From contig DAMBSC010000019.1 of NCBI GenBank assembly GCA_032054765.1, positions 1 to 64,000 of the forward strand: 64,000 nucleotides of DNA, written 5' to 3'. Source of the DNA: DFXE01 sp032054765 (GTDB lineage: Bacteria > Bacteroidota > Bacteroidia > Bacteroidales > Tannerellaceae). The notes below the pieces were generated by a model. The model ran no database searches. It had not been told where the DNA came from and worked only from the letters and a program-made list of their open reading frames with translations. Every line of letters starts with the position of its first letter. Position 1 is the first letter of the stretch. Positions 28,048-37,044 of this stretch are shown here, one piece after another. The translations under genes were made by a program, and so were the position numbers.

Positions 28048-28142
28048 TTAATTCCGCCAAAAATAAGTAAAATAGTTTATCATATCATAGGAATAATTAC
28101 ATTTGTAAGTATATAAATGTTATCCAAAAATAAATTTATGCT

Positions 28143-29477
28143 ATGAAGACAGATCTAATTTTATCTGCACTGGAAGCTAAGCATCCTGGTGAAAAAGAGT
28201 ACTTACAAGCTGTAAAAGAAGTACTCATATCTATTGAGGATATTTATAATCAGCATCCGGAATTTGAAAAAGCAAAAATAATAGAGCGTTTAGTAGAACC
28301 TGATCGTATCTTTACTTTTCGTGTACCTTGGGTAGATGATAAAGGTGAAGTACAAGTAAATCTGGGGTATCGTGTTCAATTTAATAATGCAATTGGTCCT
28401 TATAAAGGAGGATTGCGTTTCCATCCTTCTGTAAATTTATCGATACTGAAGTTCTTGGGCTTTGAACAAACGTTTAAAAATGCGTTGACAACTCTTCCAA
28501 TGGGAGGTGGAAAAGGAGGATCAGACTTTGCACCCCGAGGACGAAGTAATGCCGAAATTATGCGTTTCTGTCAAGCATTTATATTGGAATTGTGGCGCAA
28601 TATAGGTCCTGACACGGACGTACCGGCCGGTGATATAGGAGTTGGAGGAAGAGAAATCGGCTATATGTACGGCATGTACAAAAAACTCGCCCGTGAAAAT
28701 ACAGGAACATTTACCGGAAAGGGCTTGGAGTATGGTGGTTCTATTCTTCGTCCCGAAGCAACAGGATTCGGGTCCTTGTATTTTGTTCATCAGATGTTGG
28801 AGACACATGGTATTGACATTAAAGGAAAAACGGTTGCCTTGTCCGGCTTTGGAAATGTAGCCTGGGGAGCTGCAACAAAAGCAACGGAAATGGGTGCCAA
28901 AGTAATCACGATTTCGGGACCTGACGGGTATGTATATGACCCCAATGGTATATCAGGAAAGAAAATTGATTATCTTTTAGAGTTACGCAATAGTGGTAAC
29001 GACATAGTTGAACCTTATGTAGAAGAATTTCCCGAAGCCAAATTCATTCCTAATAAACGTCCTTGGGAGCAAAAGGCAGATATAGTAATCCCGTGCGCTA
29101 CTCAGAATGAATTAGATGAAGAAGATGCTAAGAGAATTATAGAAAACAAATCAATCTGTGTTGCAGAAGCCTCTAATATGGGATGTACAATAGAAGCTAC
29201 TGATCTATTCCTTCACCATAAAATACTTTATGCTCCTGGTAAAGCTGTAAATGCAGGAGGGGTAGCAACTTCAGGTTTGGAAATGACACAAAATGCAATG
29301 CATATATCCTGGATTGCATCTGAAGTAGATGCAAAGTTACATCAAATTATGAGCAGTATCCATGAACAATGTGTAGTTCACGGAAAAGAGGGTAACTACA
29401 TCAATTATGTAAAAGGTGCTAATATAGCAGGCTTTATGAAAGTAGCCAAGGCAATGATGGCCCAAGGCATAGTATAA
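28143..29477 (+). CDS. glutamate dehydrogenase, NAD-type-like paralogue
   Basis: A 444-aa glutamate dehydrogenase in exact register with the gdhA product for the first 130 residues, with the catalytic Lys again at 124. The coenzyme domain differs: SGFGNVAWGAATKA and SGPDGYVYDPNG, the pattern of the NAD-dependent enzymes of Clostridium symbiosum and Porphyromonas gingivalis. It is therefore likely the catabolic, NAD-linked partner of gdhA; cofactor choice is inferred from these motifs. A TACATTTG box (28098-28105) lies upstream. It ends 2 nt from the convergent zupT. Confidence 0.93.
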   Translation: MKTDLILSALEAKHPGEKEYLQAVKEVLISIEDIYNQHPEFEKAKIIERLVEPDRIFTFRVPWVDDKGEVQVNLGYRVQFNNAIGPYKGGLRFHPSVNLSILKFLGFEQTFKNALTTLPMGGGKGGSDFAPRGRSNAEIMRFCQAFILELWRNIGPDTDVPAGDIGVGGREIGYMYGMYKKLARENTGTFTGKGLEYGGSILRPEATGFGSLYFVHQMLETHGIDIKGKTVALSGFGNVAWGAATKATEMGAKVITISGPDGYVYDPNGISGKKIDYLLELRNSGNDIVEPYVEEFPEAKFIPNKRPWEQKADIVIPCATQNELDEEDAKRIIENKSICVAEASNMGCTIEATDLFLHHKILYAPGKAVNAGGVATSGLEMTQNAMHISWIASEVDAKLHQIMSSIHEQCVVHGKEGNYINYVKGANIAGFMKVAKAMMAQGIV

Positions 29478-29479
29478 AA

Positions 29480-30277
29480 TCAAATAAACAGAAAAAGACT
29501 GACGGCCATGACAATCATGCCGGCGACAAGTCCTATTATGGAGAGGTGATGCTCTCCATATTTCTGTGCACTAGGTAATAATTCATCCATTGAGATAAAG
29601 ACCATAATTCCGGAAACAGCGGCCAGTATCAACCCGTTTATTGAAGGTGTCCAGAAAGGCATAAGAATCAGAAAACCGACTAATGCACCTACCGGTTCGG
29701 CCATTCCTGAAAGGAAAGAAAGCCAAAAAGCTTTCTTTTTATTTCCGGTTGCCTGATAAATTGGTACAGACACAGCAATCCCTTCGGGTATGTTATGTAT
29801 TGCTATTGCAAATGTGATAGGAAGAGCGACTTCGAGGCTATTCAATGCAGAGGTAAATGTTGCAATTCCTTCTGGAAAATTGTGAATTCCGATAGAAAGA
29901 GCAACCAATAACCCGGTTCTTTTAAGGCCGGATTGTTTTTTATCAAGTTCACTTAGATCTTGCATTTCATGTGGGTTTTTATCTTCAGGGATCAAAAAAT
30001 CTATCAGGTTTATAAAACCCATTCCTCCAAAAAATGCTAATAACATATATAAAGTACCTGTCCGCTCCCCAAAATATTCAGTTAAATTAGCTTTGGCTTC
30101 GGGCATCATTTCCATAAAAGAAACATATATCATAACTCCTGCCGAAAATCCCAAAGCAGTAGAAAGAAACTTAGTATTTGTATGTTTAGTGAAAAAGGCC
30201 ATGATGCTACCAATCCCGGTAGACAAGCCAGCTATCATTGTTAACGCAAATGCCAGTAATATCGTTTGTGTTTCCAT
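29480..30277 (-). CDS. zupT: ZIP-family zinc transporter ZupT
   Basis: A 265-aa membrane protein with about eight hydrophobic helices. The metal-site motifs of the ZupT branch are both present: HNFPEGI in helix 4 and HNIPEGI in helix 5. It imports Zn and other divalent metals down their gradient. It is convergent with the second glutamate dehydrogenase (2-nt gap) and divergent from the ECF sigma gene. No Zur-like site stands out upstream; a large palindrome lies in the shared upstream region. Confidence 0.92.
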   Translation of the reverse strand: METQTILLAFALTMIAGLSTGIGSIMAFFTKHTNTKFLSTALGFSAGVMIYVSFMEMMPEAKANLTEYFGERTGTLYMLLAFFGGMGFINLIDFLIPEDKNPHEMQDLSELDKKQSGLKRTGLLVALSIGIHNFPEGIATFTSALNSLEVALPITFAIAIHNIPEGIAVSVPIYQATGNKKKAFWLSFLSGMAEPVGALVGFLILMPFWTPSINGLILAAVSGIMVFISMDELLPSAQKYGEHHLSIIGLVAGMIVMAVSLFLFI

Positions 30278-30385
30278 ATCCTATTGATTTGAAAACAAAA
30301 ATAATAAGTTTTAGTTTATTCCAAGAATGTTCTTGAATATCTGTAGAAAAGACTTACAGATTTTACCACGATAATTATGAAACAA

Positions 30386-30449
30386 TTTTCGGCATATGTC
30401 GTGAATATTTTCGACATATATCAAAAATATTCACGACATATGCCGAAAA
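30386..30449. repeat. 26-bp perfect inverted repeat between zupT and the sigma gene
   Basis: Arms 30386-30411 and 30424-30449 are exact reverse complements around a 12-nt spacer. Each arm includes GGCATATGTCG and the spacer side repeats CGACATAT, so the octamer occurs three times. No T-run follows on either strand, so it is not a standard terminator. It starts about 110 nt upstream of the zupT start and ends about 95 nt before the sigma gene, a good position for an operator or a cruciform. Confidence 0.85.
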
Positions 30450-30543
30450 CAAAAAGCATTTAGATTTAGTTCTATATAAATCTGGATCTTTTTTCAAGTT
30501 TATCCTGTTATTTTTATGTAATTTTGTAGACAAAACAGAAATA

Positions 30544-31095
30544 ATGCGACAATATACCGAAGATGAACTTGTTGAGCGATTGCGTGACCCGGCTACGCAA
30601 CGGGAAGCTTTTTCACAAATAGTAGGTTTATATAGTGAAAAATTATATTGGCAAATACGGAAAATGGTACTTAGCCACGATGATGCCAATGACCTATTAC
30701 AAAATACTTTTCTGAAAGCCTGGACGAATATCGATTATTTCAGGGGAGAGGCCAAACTTTCCACCTGGCTATATAAAATCGCAATAAATGAATGTATAAC
30801 TTTTCTTAATAAACAAAGAAACTTAAATAATGTACCGATGGATGATACAGATGTTTTCTTATTGGAGAGGTTAAAAGGTGACGATTATTTTGATGGTGAG
30901 GATGCCCAGCTAAAATTACAAAATGCGATTCTAACATTACCTGAAAAACAAAGATTGGTTTTCAATATGAAATATTTTGATGAAATGAAGTATGAGGATA
31001 TGTCTGAGATTCTAGGAACTTCAGTAGGCGCTCTAAAAGCATCATATCATCATGCAGTAAAAAAAGTAGAGGAATTTTTAACAAAGGACCTTTAA
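30544..31095 (+). CDS. ECF-type RNA polymerase sigma factor
   Basis: A 183-aa sigma-70 family factor of the extracytoplasmic-function group. Region 2 (AFSQIVGLYSEKLYWQIRKMVLSHDDANDLLQNTFLKAW) and region 4 (LPEKQRLVFNMKYFDEMKYEDMSEILGTSVGALKASYHHAVKKVEE) are clear. It heads a three-gene operon with a probable membrane anti-sigma factor and an exported helical protein. A TAATTTTG box (30519-30526) lies just upstream. This operon type, of unknown signal, is common in Bacteroidales. Confidence 0.93.
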   Translation: MRQYTEDELVERLRDPATQREAFSQIVGLYSEKLYWQIRKMVLSHDDANDLLQNTFLKAWTNIDYFRGEAKLSTWLYKIAINECITFLNKQRNLNNVPMDDTDVFLLERLKGDDYFDGEDAQLKLQNAILTLPEKQRLVFNMKYFDEMKYEDMSEILGTSVGALKASYHHAVKKVEEFLTKDL

Positions 31096-31141
31096 ACCTT
31101 TCCAATAATGATTAGTCATATTCATGTAAAAAGCACAAAAT

Positions 31142-31537
31142 ATGAAAAAAGAATTTAAAAATCTGGATGATTTCAAAGGAAATAATCCTTTCACTGTGCC
31201 TGATGGGTATTTTGAAGGTCTTCAATCTCAGATTATGAGTAAAATCCCTGAAAAAATAATTGAAGAACCTAAAAAAATAACTATGATGGATCGTATGCGC
31301 CCATTGGTGTACATGGCTGCAGTTTTCGCCGGGTTAGGACTATTCTTTAATCTGTTAGTTGGAAATGGAAATGAGAACAAAACAGGTCAGACAGATTCCA
31401 TGCTTGTGCAAAATTCTATTTCTTCTCCACAATCAATTGCTGCTATTGAAACAGATAATGATGAAGAGTATTTGGAGTATCTGGAAGAACAATACGCTAA
31501 TTATATTTTAGCAGAAGAATGGAGCAATTACGATTAA
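31142..31537 (+). CDS. probable membrane anti-sigma factor
   Basis: A 131-aa protein with a cytoplasmic N-terminus (FTVPDGYFEGLQSQIMSKIPE, a segment often seen in small proteins behind Bacteroidales ECF sigma genes), one membrane helix near 57-73 and an acidic periplasmic tail. No classical zinc anti-sigma (ZAS) motif is visible. The assignment rests on position (46 nt after the sigma stop codon) and topology. Confidence 0.7.
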   Translation: MKKEFKNLDDFKGNNPFTVPDGYFEGLQSQIMSKIPEKIIEEPKKITMMDRMRPLVYMAAVFAGLGLFFNLLVGNGNENKTGQTDSMLVQNSISSPQSIAAIETDNDEEYLEYLEEQYANYILAEEWSNYD

Positions 31538-31585
31538 AATGGTAAAGAAATTAACTTATTAGCATATTTTTGTAATATTTCTTGT

Positions 31586-32059
31586 ATGAATAAAATATTT
31601 TTTATTATATTTGCTGCAGTATTGATGTTATCCCCTTTAAAAGTGGATGCACAAGATAAGGATAGATCAAGTAGAAATTTTGACAAGGAATCATTTCTTA
31701 TAAAAAGGAGTGCTTTCATAATAGCAGAACTCGGCCTTACACCTGAAGAAGCAGAAATCTTTATTCCTTTATGTGAGGAACTACAACAGAAGAAGTTTGA
31801 AGTAGGTCATAAATGCCGAAAGTTATCCAGAGAAATGAAATCCAACAAAAATCCAACTGATCCCGATTATACAGAGGTAATAGATGAGTGTCTGAATGTA
31901 GGCTTGAAAGAAGCCCAGTTGGAGCAAGAATATTATGAGAGGTTTAAAGAGATCCTCTCACCTTCAAAACTTTACAAACTAAGAGATGCTGAGCAAAAGT
32001 TCATGCATAACTATATGAAAGAAGTGAGGGAAAAAAGAAAAGAAAACAAAAATAGATAA
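31586..32059 (+). CDS. exported helical protein of the sigma operon (CpxP/Spy-like)
   Basis: A 157-aa protein with a Sec signal peptide (cleavage near VDAQ) and an all-helical, highly charged mature part including a LTPEEAEIFIPL segment and a LSPSKLYKLRDAEQKFM segment, the spacing typical of LTxxQ/Spy-like periplasmic proteins. Such proteins often act as sensors or chaperones paired with envelope-stress sigma factors. It is the last gene of the operon, followed by a terminator. Confidence 0.72.
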   Translation: MNKIFFIIFAAVLMLSPLKVDAQDKDRSSRNFDKESFLIKRSAFIIAELGLTPEEAEIFIPLCEELQQKKFEVGHKCRKLSREMKSNKNPTDPDYTEVIDECLNVGLKEAQLEQEYYERFKEILSPSKLYKLRDAEQKFMHNYMKEVREKRKENKNR

Positions 32060-32117
32060 GATATTATCATTATTTGTGTTTTTTGTTTAGATTTAGTTTT
32101 GGCGTTTAAGTTAAGGG

Positions 32118-32157
32118 AGGGGTGGCGACGTGATGTCGGTTCCCCTTTTGTTTTTTT
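32118..32157 (+). terminator. terminator of the sigma operon
   Basis: A hairpin with outer stem AGGGG/CCCCT and inner stem CGAC/GTCG interrupted by three imperfect positions, a GTGAT loop and a long T tract (to 32157). The following 190 nt before the next gene are AT-rich with no supported feature. Confidence 0.7.
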
Positions 32158-32351
32158 ACATCTATACAATAATTTTTCACCTAAACAGTCATTTTTTTTC
32201 ACAATTAACCCTTTTTAATCTCAAAAAGAACTTTCTTATCATTTTTATTGTTAATTTTACAGCACCTTTAATATTAACTATGTTAGAATTTATAGATCTT
32301 TCAACTTTAACCATTTGAGATTTATAAACACTGACCATTAACTATAACGCT

Positions 32352-33872
32352 ATGTATAAGTACGTTTTTTTATTAACTATGGTTCTATTTGCGTCTTGTC
32401 AGCAGGAAATAAATGGACTGATCGAAGAAAAAATCAGCGAACAAGAAAAAGACACAATAAAAACTATCGCTATTGAAGTAGAAAGTATAAAAGATCTCCG
32501 CACTTTAAAAGGGATAGAGGATCAGACAGTTAATCTACTTGGTTACTATTCTAAAGGAGACAAAAAACCATTACTTTATAGATTCAAAATTGGCAATTTT
32601 ATCGATAATGGAGGAAGTGTTATTATTCCGGAAAATGTAGCCTCAGGCGCATGGGTAGCCGAAATAGAGAAAACTGTTTCCATTACAGACTATGGTGCTA
32701 TAGGAGATGGTAAGACAGACAATACCGAAGCCATTAACAAATGTATAGCAAACCATGATAATGTATGGATACCTGAAGGCATTTTTCGCACAAACACTAT
32801 TCATATAAAATCTAATCTTACGGTTGATGGAGAAGGGGAGTTAAAGCTGATAGATCTCAAACATTTAATATCAATTATAAATGTCGAGAATGTTAAGATA
32901 AACAACATTACACTTAACGGAAACCACGAAGTCGATTTGAATGGGGAGCTAATTGATAGTCATGGGGTTAATATACTTAAGAGATCTACATCCATATATA
33001 TTAACAATGTAAAATTCAGCAACTTTGCAAAAGATGGTATATATATTAATGAATATATATGTCAGGAAGGTTTCCTACCTGAAAATATACATATAACCAA
33101 TTGTCATATTAGTGGTATTCAACGGAATGGTATCTCTGTAATTTCAGGGAAAAATATCCAGATAGAGAATTGTGATATCAGTTCATTTAAGTTATGTGGA
33201 ATCGATATTGAACCTAACATTAACAACACATTAATTGATAGTATTTACGTGAGAAATTGCACTATAGATAAAAAATACCTAACACCAGGAGCAGGGTTAC
33301 AATGTTCAATAGGATCTGCAAATAACAATTTTTCAATCTTTAAAAATATTTATTTCATTGGAAATACAGTAAGTCGCTCTATTCGCAACAAAGGCTTTGT
33401 AAATGCCCAAGCTTCAAAAAATATTATTACCGAATCTATCAGTATTGCACTACAAGGATTTTCTGTCATGAATGAAAACACTATCTATTTTGATGGCATA
33501 GGTTCTTTTACAACTAGCACCTGTGGAGCTATAATTGCATATTCAGATAGTACAATGATAGAAAAGAATGTTATATATGGGACAGCATTTAACGGCATTG
33601 TTTTATATGAAACTTCTAACTGCATTGTGAGAGATAATATTATAAAAGATTTTGGTCTACTTGAAAGTGCAACAAACAAGTCTGCAGGGATATATATCTT
33701 AAGAGAAGGTAATAATAATCTAATAACAAGCAATCATATTTCAAGTACGGTAGCTGAAACTTCATATGGTATTAGTGGAAGTAGAAGTTCTGGCAATCTT
33801 ATTAAAGACAACACCTTCAATGTTTCTGTAAAATATTACCTGAATCTAGATAATCAAGAATATATCCAATAA
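32352..33872 (+). CDS. lipoprotein with right-handed parallel beta-helix (copy 1)
   Basis: A 506-aa lipoprotein (lipobox Cys at residue 16, FASCQQ). Residues about 30-105 form a small N-terminal domain; from about 112 the segment VSITDYGAIGDGKTDNTEAI is the usual start of pectate-lyase-3/tailspike-type beta-helices, followed by many N-rich rungs of about 22-25 residues (for example NVKINNITLNGNHEVDLNG). Such folds bind or cleave polysaccharides. The next gene is a clear paralogue with the same ending (REGNNN, then a GISGSRSSGN rung). A surface role in acting on or anchoring glycan is inferred; no catalytic residues can be assigned. Confidence 0.83.
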   Translation: MYKYVFLLTMVLFASCQQEINGLIEEKISEQEKDTIKTIAIEVESIKDLRTLKGIEDQTVNLLGYYSKGDKKPLLYRFKIGNFIDNGGSVIIPENVASGAWVAEIEKTVSITDYGAIGDGKTDNTEAINKCIANHDNVWIPEGIFRTNTIHIKSNLTVDGEGELKLIDLKHLISIINVENVKINNITLNGNHEVDLNGELIDSHGVNILKRSTSIYINNVKFSNFAKDGIYINEYICQEGFLPENIHITNCHISGIQRNGISVISGKNIQIENCDISSFKLCGIDIEPNINNTLIDSIYVRNCTIDKKYLTPGAGLQCSIGSANNNFSIFKNIYFIGNTVSRSIRNKGFVNAQASKNIITESISIALQGFSVMNENTIYFDGIGSFTTSTCGAIIAYSDSTMIEKNVIYGTAFNGIVLYETSNCIVRDNIIKDFGLLESATNKSAGIYILREGNNNLITSNHISSTVAETSYGISGSRSSGNLIKDNTFNVSVKYYLNLDNQEYIQ

Positions 33873-33877
33873 ATCCT

Positions 33878-33908
33878 TTTGTTTTTTTAAGTAAATCCAT
33901 TATGTTTG
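33878..33908 (+). promoter_or_regulatory. promoter of the second beta-helix gene
   Basis: TTTG (33878-33881), 19 nt, TATGTTTG (33901-33908): a perfect Bacteroidota promoter, starting right after the stop codon of copy 1. A terminator hairpin lies between this promoter and the gene, giving an attenuator-like leader. Confidence 0.8.
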
Positions 33909-33949
33909 TAACATGAGATTTATCTCTGACAGCTTGTCACATGAGTAAG

Positions 33950-33994
33950 AAACGAACATTACAATAGTACATTATTGTATTGTTCGTTTTTTTT
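33950..33994 (+). terminator. leader terminator upstream of beta-helix copy 2
   Basis: Outer stem AAACGAACA/TGTTCGTTT (33950-33958 with 33981-33989), inner stem ACAATA/TATTGT and a run of Ts. It starts about 35 nt after the predicted transcription start and before the gene. The same outer stem is used in the leader of the polysaccharide locus at 37652-37702. Confidence 0.8.
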
Positions 33995-34052
33995 AATGAT
34001 TAAAACTCATACAAATCTTATTTAATATAATTATCAATTTAAATTTTTAGTT

Positions 34053-35564
34053 ATGAAAAAACTTAATTTTATTTTCATTATCTCTTTACTTCTTTCCGCT
34101 TCATGTACTCAGGATTATGAAGATATGTCAGGTATATCAACAAAAACCTACGACGAAATTGTGGAAATTAAAAATATTCTGGAACTAAGATCTTTATCAG
34201 GTACACAAGGCCAAAAGATAAAACTCTTGGGATATTATTCTAAAAACGACAAGGAAGCTGTAGAGTATATTTTCCAGGAAGGAAATTATGAGGATAATGG
34301 TGGTTCGATTATTATACCTTACAATAATCCGAATGGAGCTTGGATAACAAACATTCACGGGTTTGTATCTATCAAGCATTATGGAGCTGTTGGGGATACA
34401 ATTACAAACAATACTGAAATAATAAACAATTGTATTATAAATCATGACTCTGTCCGGATACCTGAAGGCGTTTTTCGAACAAACACGATTCAAGCAAAAT
34501 CAAATCTAACGATTGAGGGAGAAGGAGAATTGAGACTAATTAATACAATGCAAACCCATTTATTCTCTATAATCGATTTAGAAAATATTGTTATAAGAAA
34601 TATCAGACTGAATGGTAATCATGAAGTTGATTTGACTCAGGAGCCAATTCATAGTTTTGGCGTCAATCTAAGAGGAAAATCAAAAAATATTAATATAGAA
34701 AATGTAAGTTTTAAAAATTTTGGAAAAGATGCTATCTACATCAATGAATCTAATATAGGCGATGGGAAATATCCTGAATCAATATATATAAATAATTGTA
34801 AAATAGAATATTCTCAACGACATGGAATAGCCATAATTTCTGCCAAAGATGTTTTTATTGATAATTGTGATATACAATATTGCAAATTGAATTGCATTGA
34901 CATTGAACCTAACACAGGTAGTACATTAATAGATGAAATATATGTTAGGCAATCTAAACTTGATAGAAAGTATATTGGAGATAATGCCACAATACAATGC
35001 TCATTAGGAGATATACAAAATAATCCTTCAATCTATAAAAACATATATTTGATCGGCAATACAGTCACAAACAAAATCAGGAATAAAGGATTTCAAAACA
35101 CCTTCGCAATAGATAACACTATCACATACATCCATTATGGTATTTCCGATTTCTCTGTGATTCGTGACAATACCCTGTATTATAACAAAACAACAGAATT
35201 AAGAGAGAATACTACAGGAGGTATTATGACATCTTTAGATAGTACTCTCATTGAAAACAATAATATATTTGGAGCTTCCTATAATGGCATCGTACTATAT
35301 GAATCTTCACATTGTCGCATTAACAATAATATAATAAAAGATTTTGGTCAACTACAAAGTGGTAGTAGTAAATCTGCAGGAATATACATAGTGCGAGAAG
35401 GTAATAATAATAGAATGATAGGAAATCACATTTCAAATTCGATAGCGGAAACCTCATACGGCATTAGCGGTAGTAAAAGTTCCGGTAATATTATTAAAGA
35501 TAACACTTTTAATGTTTCTGTAAAATATGTATTAAATTTTTCTAATCAGGAATATGTTGAATAA
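34053..35564 (+). CDS. lipoprotein with right-handed parallel beta-helix (copy 2)
   Basis: A 503-aa paralogue of the preceding gene, with a lipoprotein signal (Cys at residue 18, SASCTQD) and the same architecture: short N-terminal domain, then VSIKHYGAVGDTITNNTE and N-rich beta-helix rungs, ending with the shared GISGSKSSGN and NTFNVSVKY segments. The copies differ throughout, including synonymous sites, so the duplication is not recent. Its own promoter and leader terminator allow regulation apart from copy 1. It lies just before enolase and the polysaccharide locus. Confidence 0.83.
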   Translation: MKKLNFIFIISLLLSASCTQDYEDMSGISTKTYDEIVEIKNILELRSLSGTQGQKIKLLGYYSKNDKEAVEYIFQEGNYEDNGGSIIIPYNNPNGAWITNIHGFVSIKHYGAVGDTITNNTEIINNCIINHDSVRIPEGVFRTNTIQAKSNLTIEGEGELRLINTMQTHLFSIIDLENIVIRNIRLNGNHEVDLTQEPIHSFGVNLRGKSKNINIENVSFKNFGKDAIYINESNIGDGKYPESIYINNCKIEYSQRHGIAIISAKDVFIDNCDIQYCKLNCIDIEPNTGSTLIDEIYVRQSKLDRKYIGDNATIQCSLGDIQNNPSIYKNIYLIGNTVTNKIRNKGFQNTFAIDNTITYIHYGISDFSVIRDNTLYYNKTTELRENTTGGIMTSLDSTLIENNNIFGASYNGIVLYESSHCRINNNIIKDFGQLQSGSSKSAGIYIVREGNNNRMIGNHISNSIAETSYGISGSKSSGNIIKDNTFNVSVKYVLNFSNQEYVE

Positions 35565-35593
35565 ATGTGAAATTCTTTTATTTTATTACTGGA

Positions 35594-35628
35594 TTTGGTT
35601 TATCATCATGCCACTTTTCTTACCTTTG
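35594..35628 (+). promoter_or_regulatory. enolase promoter
   Basis: TTTG (35594-35597) and TACCTTTG (35621-35628) with a 23-nt spacer, slightly longer than the 19-21 nt norm. The -7 box is a perfect match and lies about 36 nt before the enolase ATG. Confidence 0.6.
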
Positions 35629-35664
35629 TGCTCTCGTAACTACTATTTTATTAATATATAATTT

Positions 35665-36954
35665 ATGGAAATCGTAAAAGTATTAGGAAGAGAGATCTTG
35701 GATTCTCGTGGTAATCCTACTGTAGAAGTAGATGTGTTGTTAGAATCAGGTGCATTTGGACGTGCTGCTGTTCCTTCCGGAGCATCAACCGGAGAAAATG
35801 AGGCCATCGAATTACGTGACGGAGATAAAAAACGTTATGGAGGTAAGGGTGTTTTGAAAGCAGTTGAAAACGTAAACAAAGTGATAGCTCCTGCTCTTAT
35901 GGGAATGAGCGCTTTAAACCAACGTGAGATCGATAAAAAATTATTGGAATTAGATGGTACAAAGACCAAATCTAATTTAGGTGCTAATGCTATGTTGGGA
36001 GTTTCTTTGGCTGTAGCTAAAGCTGCCGCTAACTATCTGGATTTACCACTTTATCGTTATATTGGTGGAACTAATGCGTATGTAATGCCGGTTCCTATGA
36101 TGAACATTATTAATGGCGGATCTCACTCGGATGCTCCTATTGCTTTCCAGGAATTTATGATTCGTCCGGTTGGTGCTAAAAGCTTCCGTGAAGGACTACG
36201 TATGGGTGCTGAAGTATTCCATGCATTGAAAAAAGTGCTACATGATCGCGGTTTAAGTACAGCTGTTGGTGATGAAGGTGGTTTTGCTCCTACGTTAGAA
36301 GGAACGGAAGACGCTTTAAATTCTATCCTTAGTGCCATTAAAGCTGCCGGATACGAACCGGGGAAAGATGTAACTATCGCTTTAGACTGCGCAGCCTCTG
36401 AATTCTATGATAAAAAAGGAACTTACGATTACACAAAGTTCGAAGGAGAAAAGGGAGCAAAACGCTCTGCATCCGAACAGGTTACCTACCTTTCTGAACT
36501 TGTTTCCAAGTTCCCTATCGACTCAATTGAAGATGGCATGGATGAAGGAGATTGGGAAGGATGGAAAATGCTGACTGATGCTATCGGTTCAAAATGCCAG
36601 TTGGTAGGTGACGATTTATTCGTAACTAACGTTGAATTCCTGAAGAAAGGAATCGAAAGCGGTTGCGGAAACTCTATCCTGATTAAAGTAAACCAAATCG
36701 GGACTTTGACAGAAACGTTGGACGCTATTGAAATGGCACATCGTAATGGGTATACTTCTGTAACTTCTCATCGTTCAGGAGAAACTGAAGATGCTACGAT
36801 TGCTGATATTGCTGTTGCCACTAATTCCGGTCAAATCAAGACAGGTTCATTAAGCCGTTCTGATCGTATGGCAAAATACAACCAATTATTACGCATAGAA
36901 GAAGAATTGGGTAGTTTAGCTGTATATGGCTATAAGAAATACACAAAAAAATAA
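35665..36954 (+). CDS. eno: enolase
   Basis: A 429-aa glycolytic enzyme converting 2-phosphoglycerate to phosphoenolpyruvate, Mg-dependent. Characteristic segments are present: GNPTVEVDV and PSGASTGENEA near the N-terminus, GDEGGFAP, the metal ligands in ALDCAASEF and SIEDGMDEGDWEGW, the catalytic Lys region ILIKVNQIGTLTET, and SHRSGETED. Full length, own promoter and terminator; monocistronic. Confidence 0.98.
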   Translation: MEIVKVLGREILDSRGNPTVEVDVLLESGAFGRAAVPSGASTGENEAIELRDGDKKRYGGKGVLKAVENVNKVIAPALMGMSALNQREIDKKLLELDGTKTKSNLGANAMLGVSLAVAKAAANYLDLPLYRYIGGTNAYVMPVPMMNIINGGSHSDAPIAFQEFMIRPVGAKSFREGLRMGAEVFHALKKVLHDRGLSTAVGDEGGFAPTLEGTEDALNSILSAIKAAGYEPGKDVTIALDCAASEFYDKKGTYDYTKFEGEKGAKRSASEQVTYLSELVSKFPIDSIEDGMDEGDWEGWKMLTDAIGSKCQLVGDDLFVTNVEFLKKGIESGCGNSILIKVNQIGTLTETLDAIEMAHRNGYTSVTSHRSGETEDATIADIAVATNSGQIKTGSLSRSDRMAKYNQLLRIEEELGSLAVYGYKKYTKK

Positions 36955-36983
36955 ATTCTGAGAAGAGAAAATCAGAATCTTGA

Positions 36984-37015
36984 AAAGGAAAATCCGTAAC
37001 AGGATTTTCCTTTAT
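36984..37015 (+). terminator. enolase terminator
   Basis: A 12-bp perfect stem (36984-36995 with 37002-37013), 6-nt loop and a TTTATTATT tail, 30 nt after the enolase stop codon. Confidence 0.75.
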
Positions 37016-37044
37016 TATTAGTTTCTTCCAACATCTTACCACAA

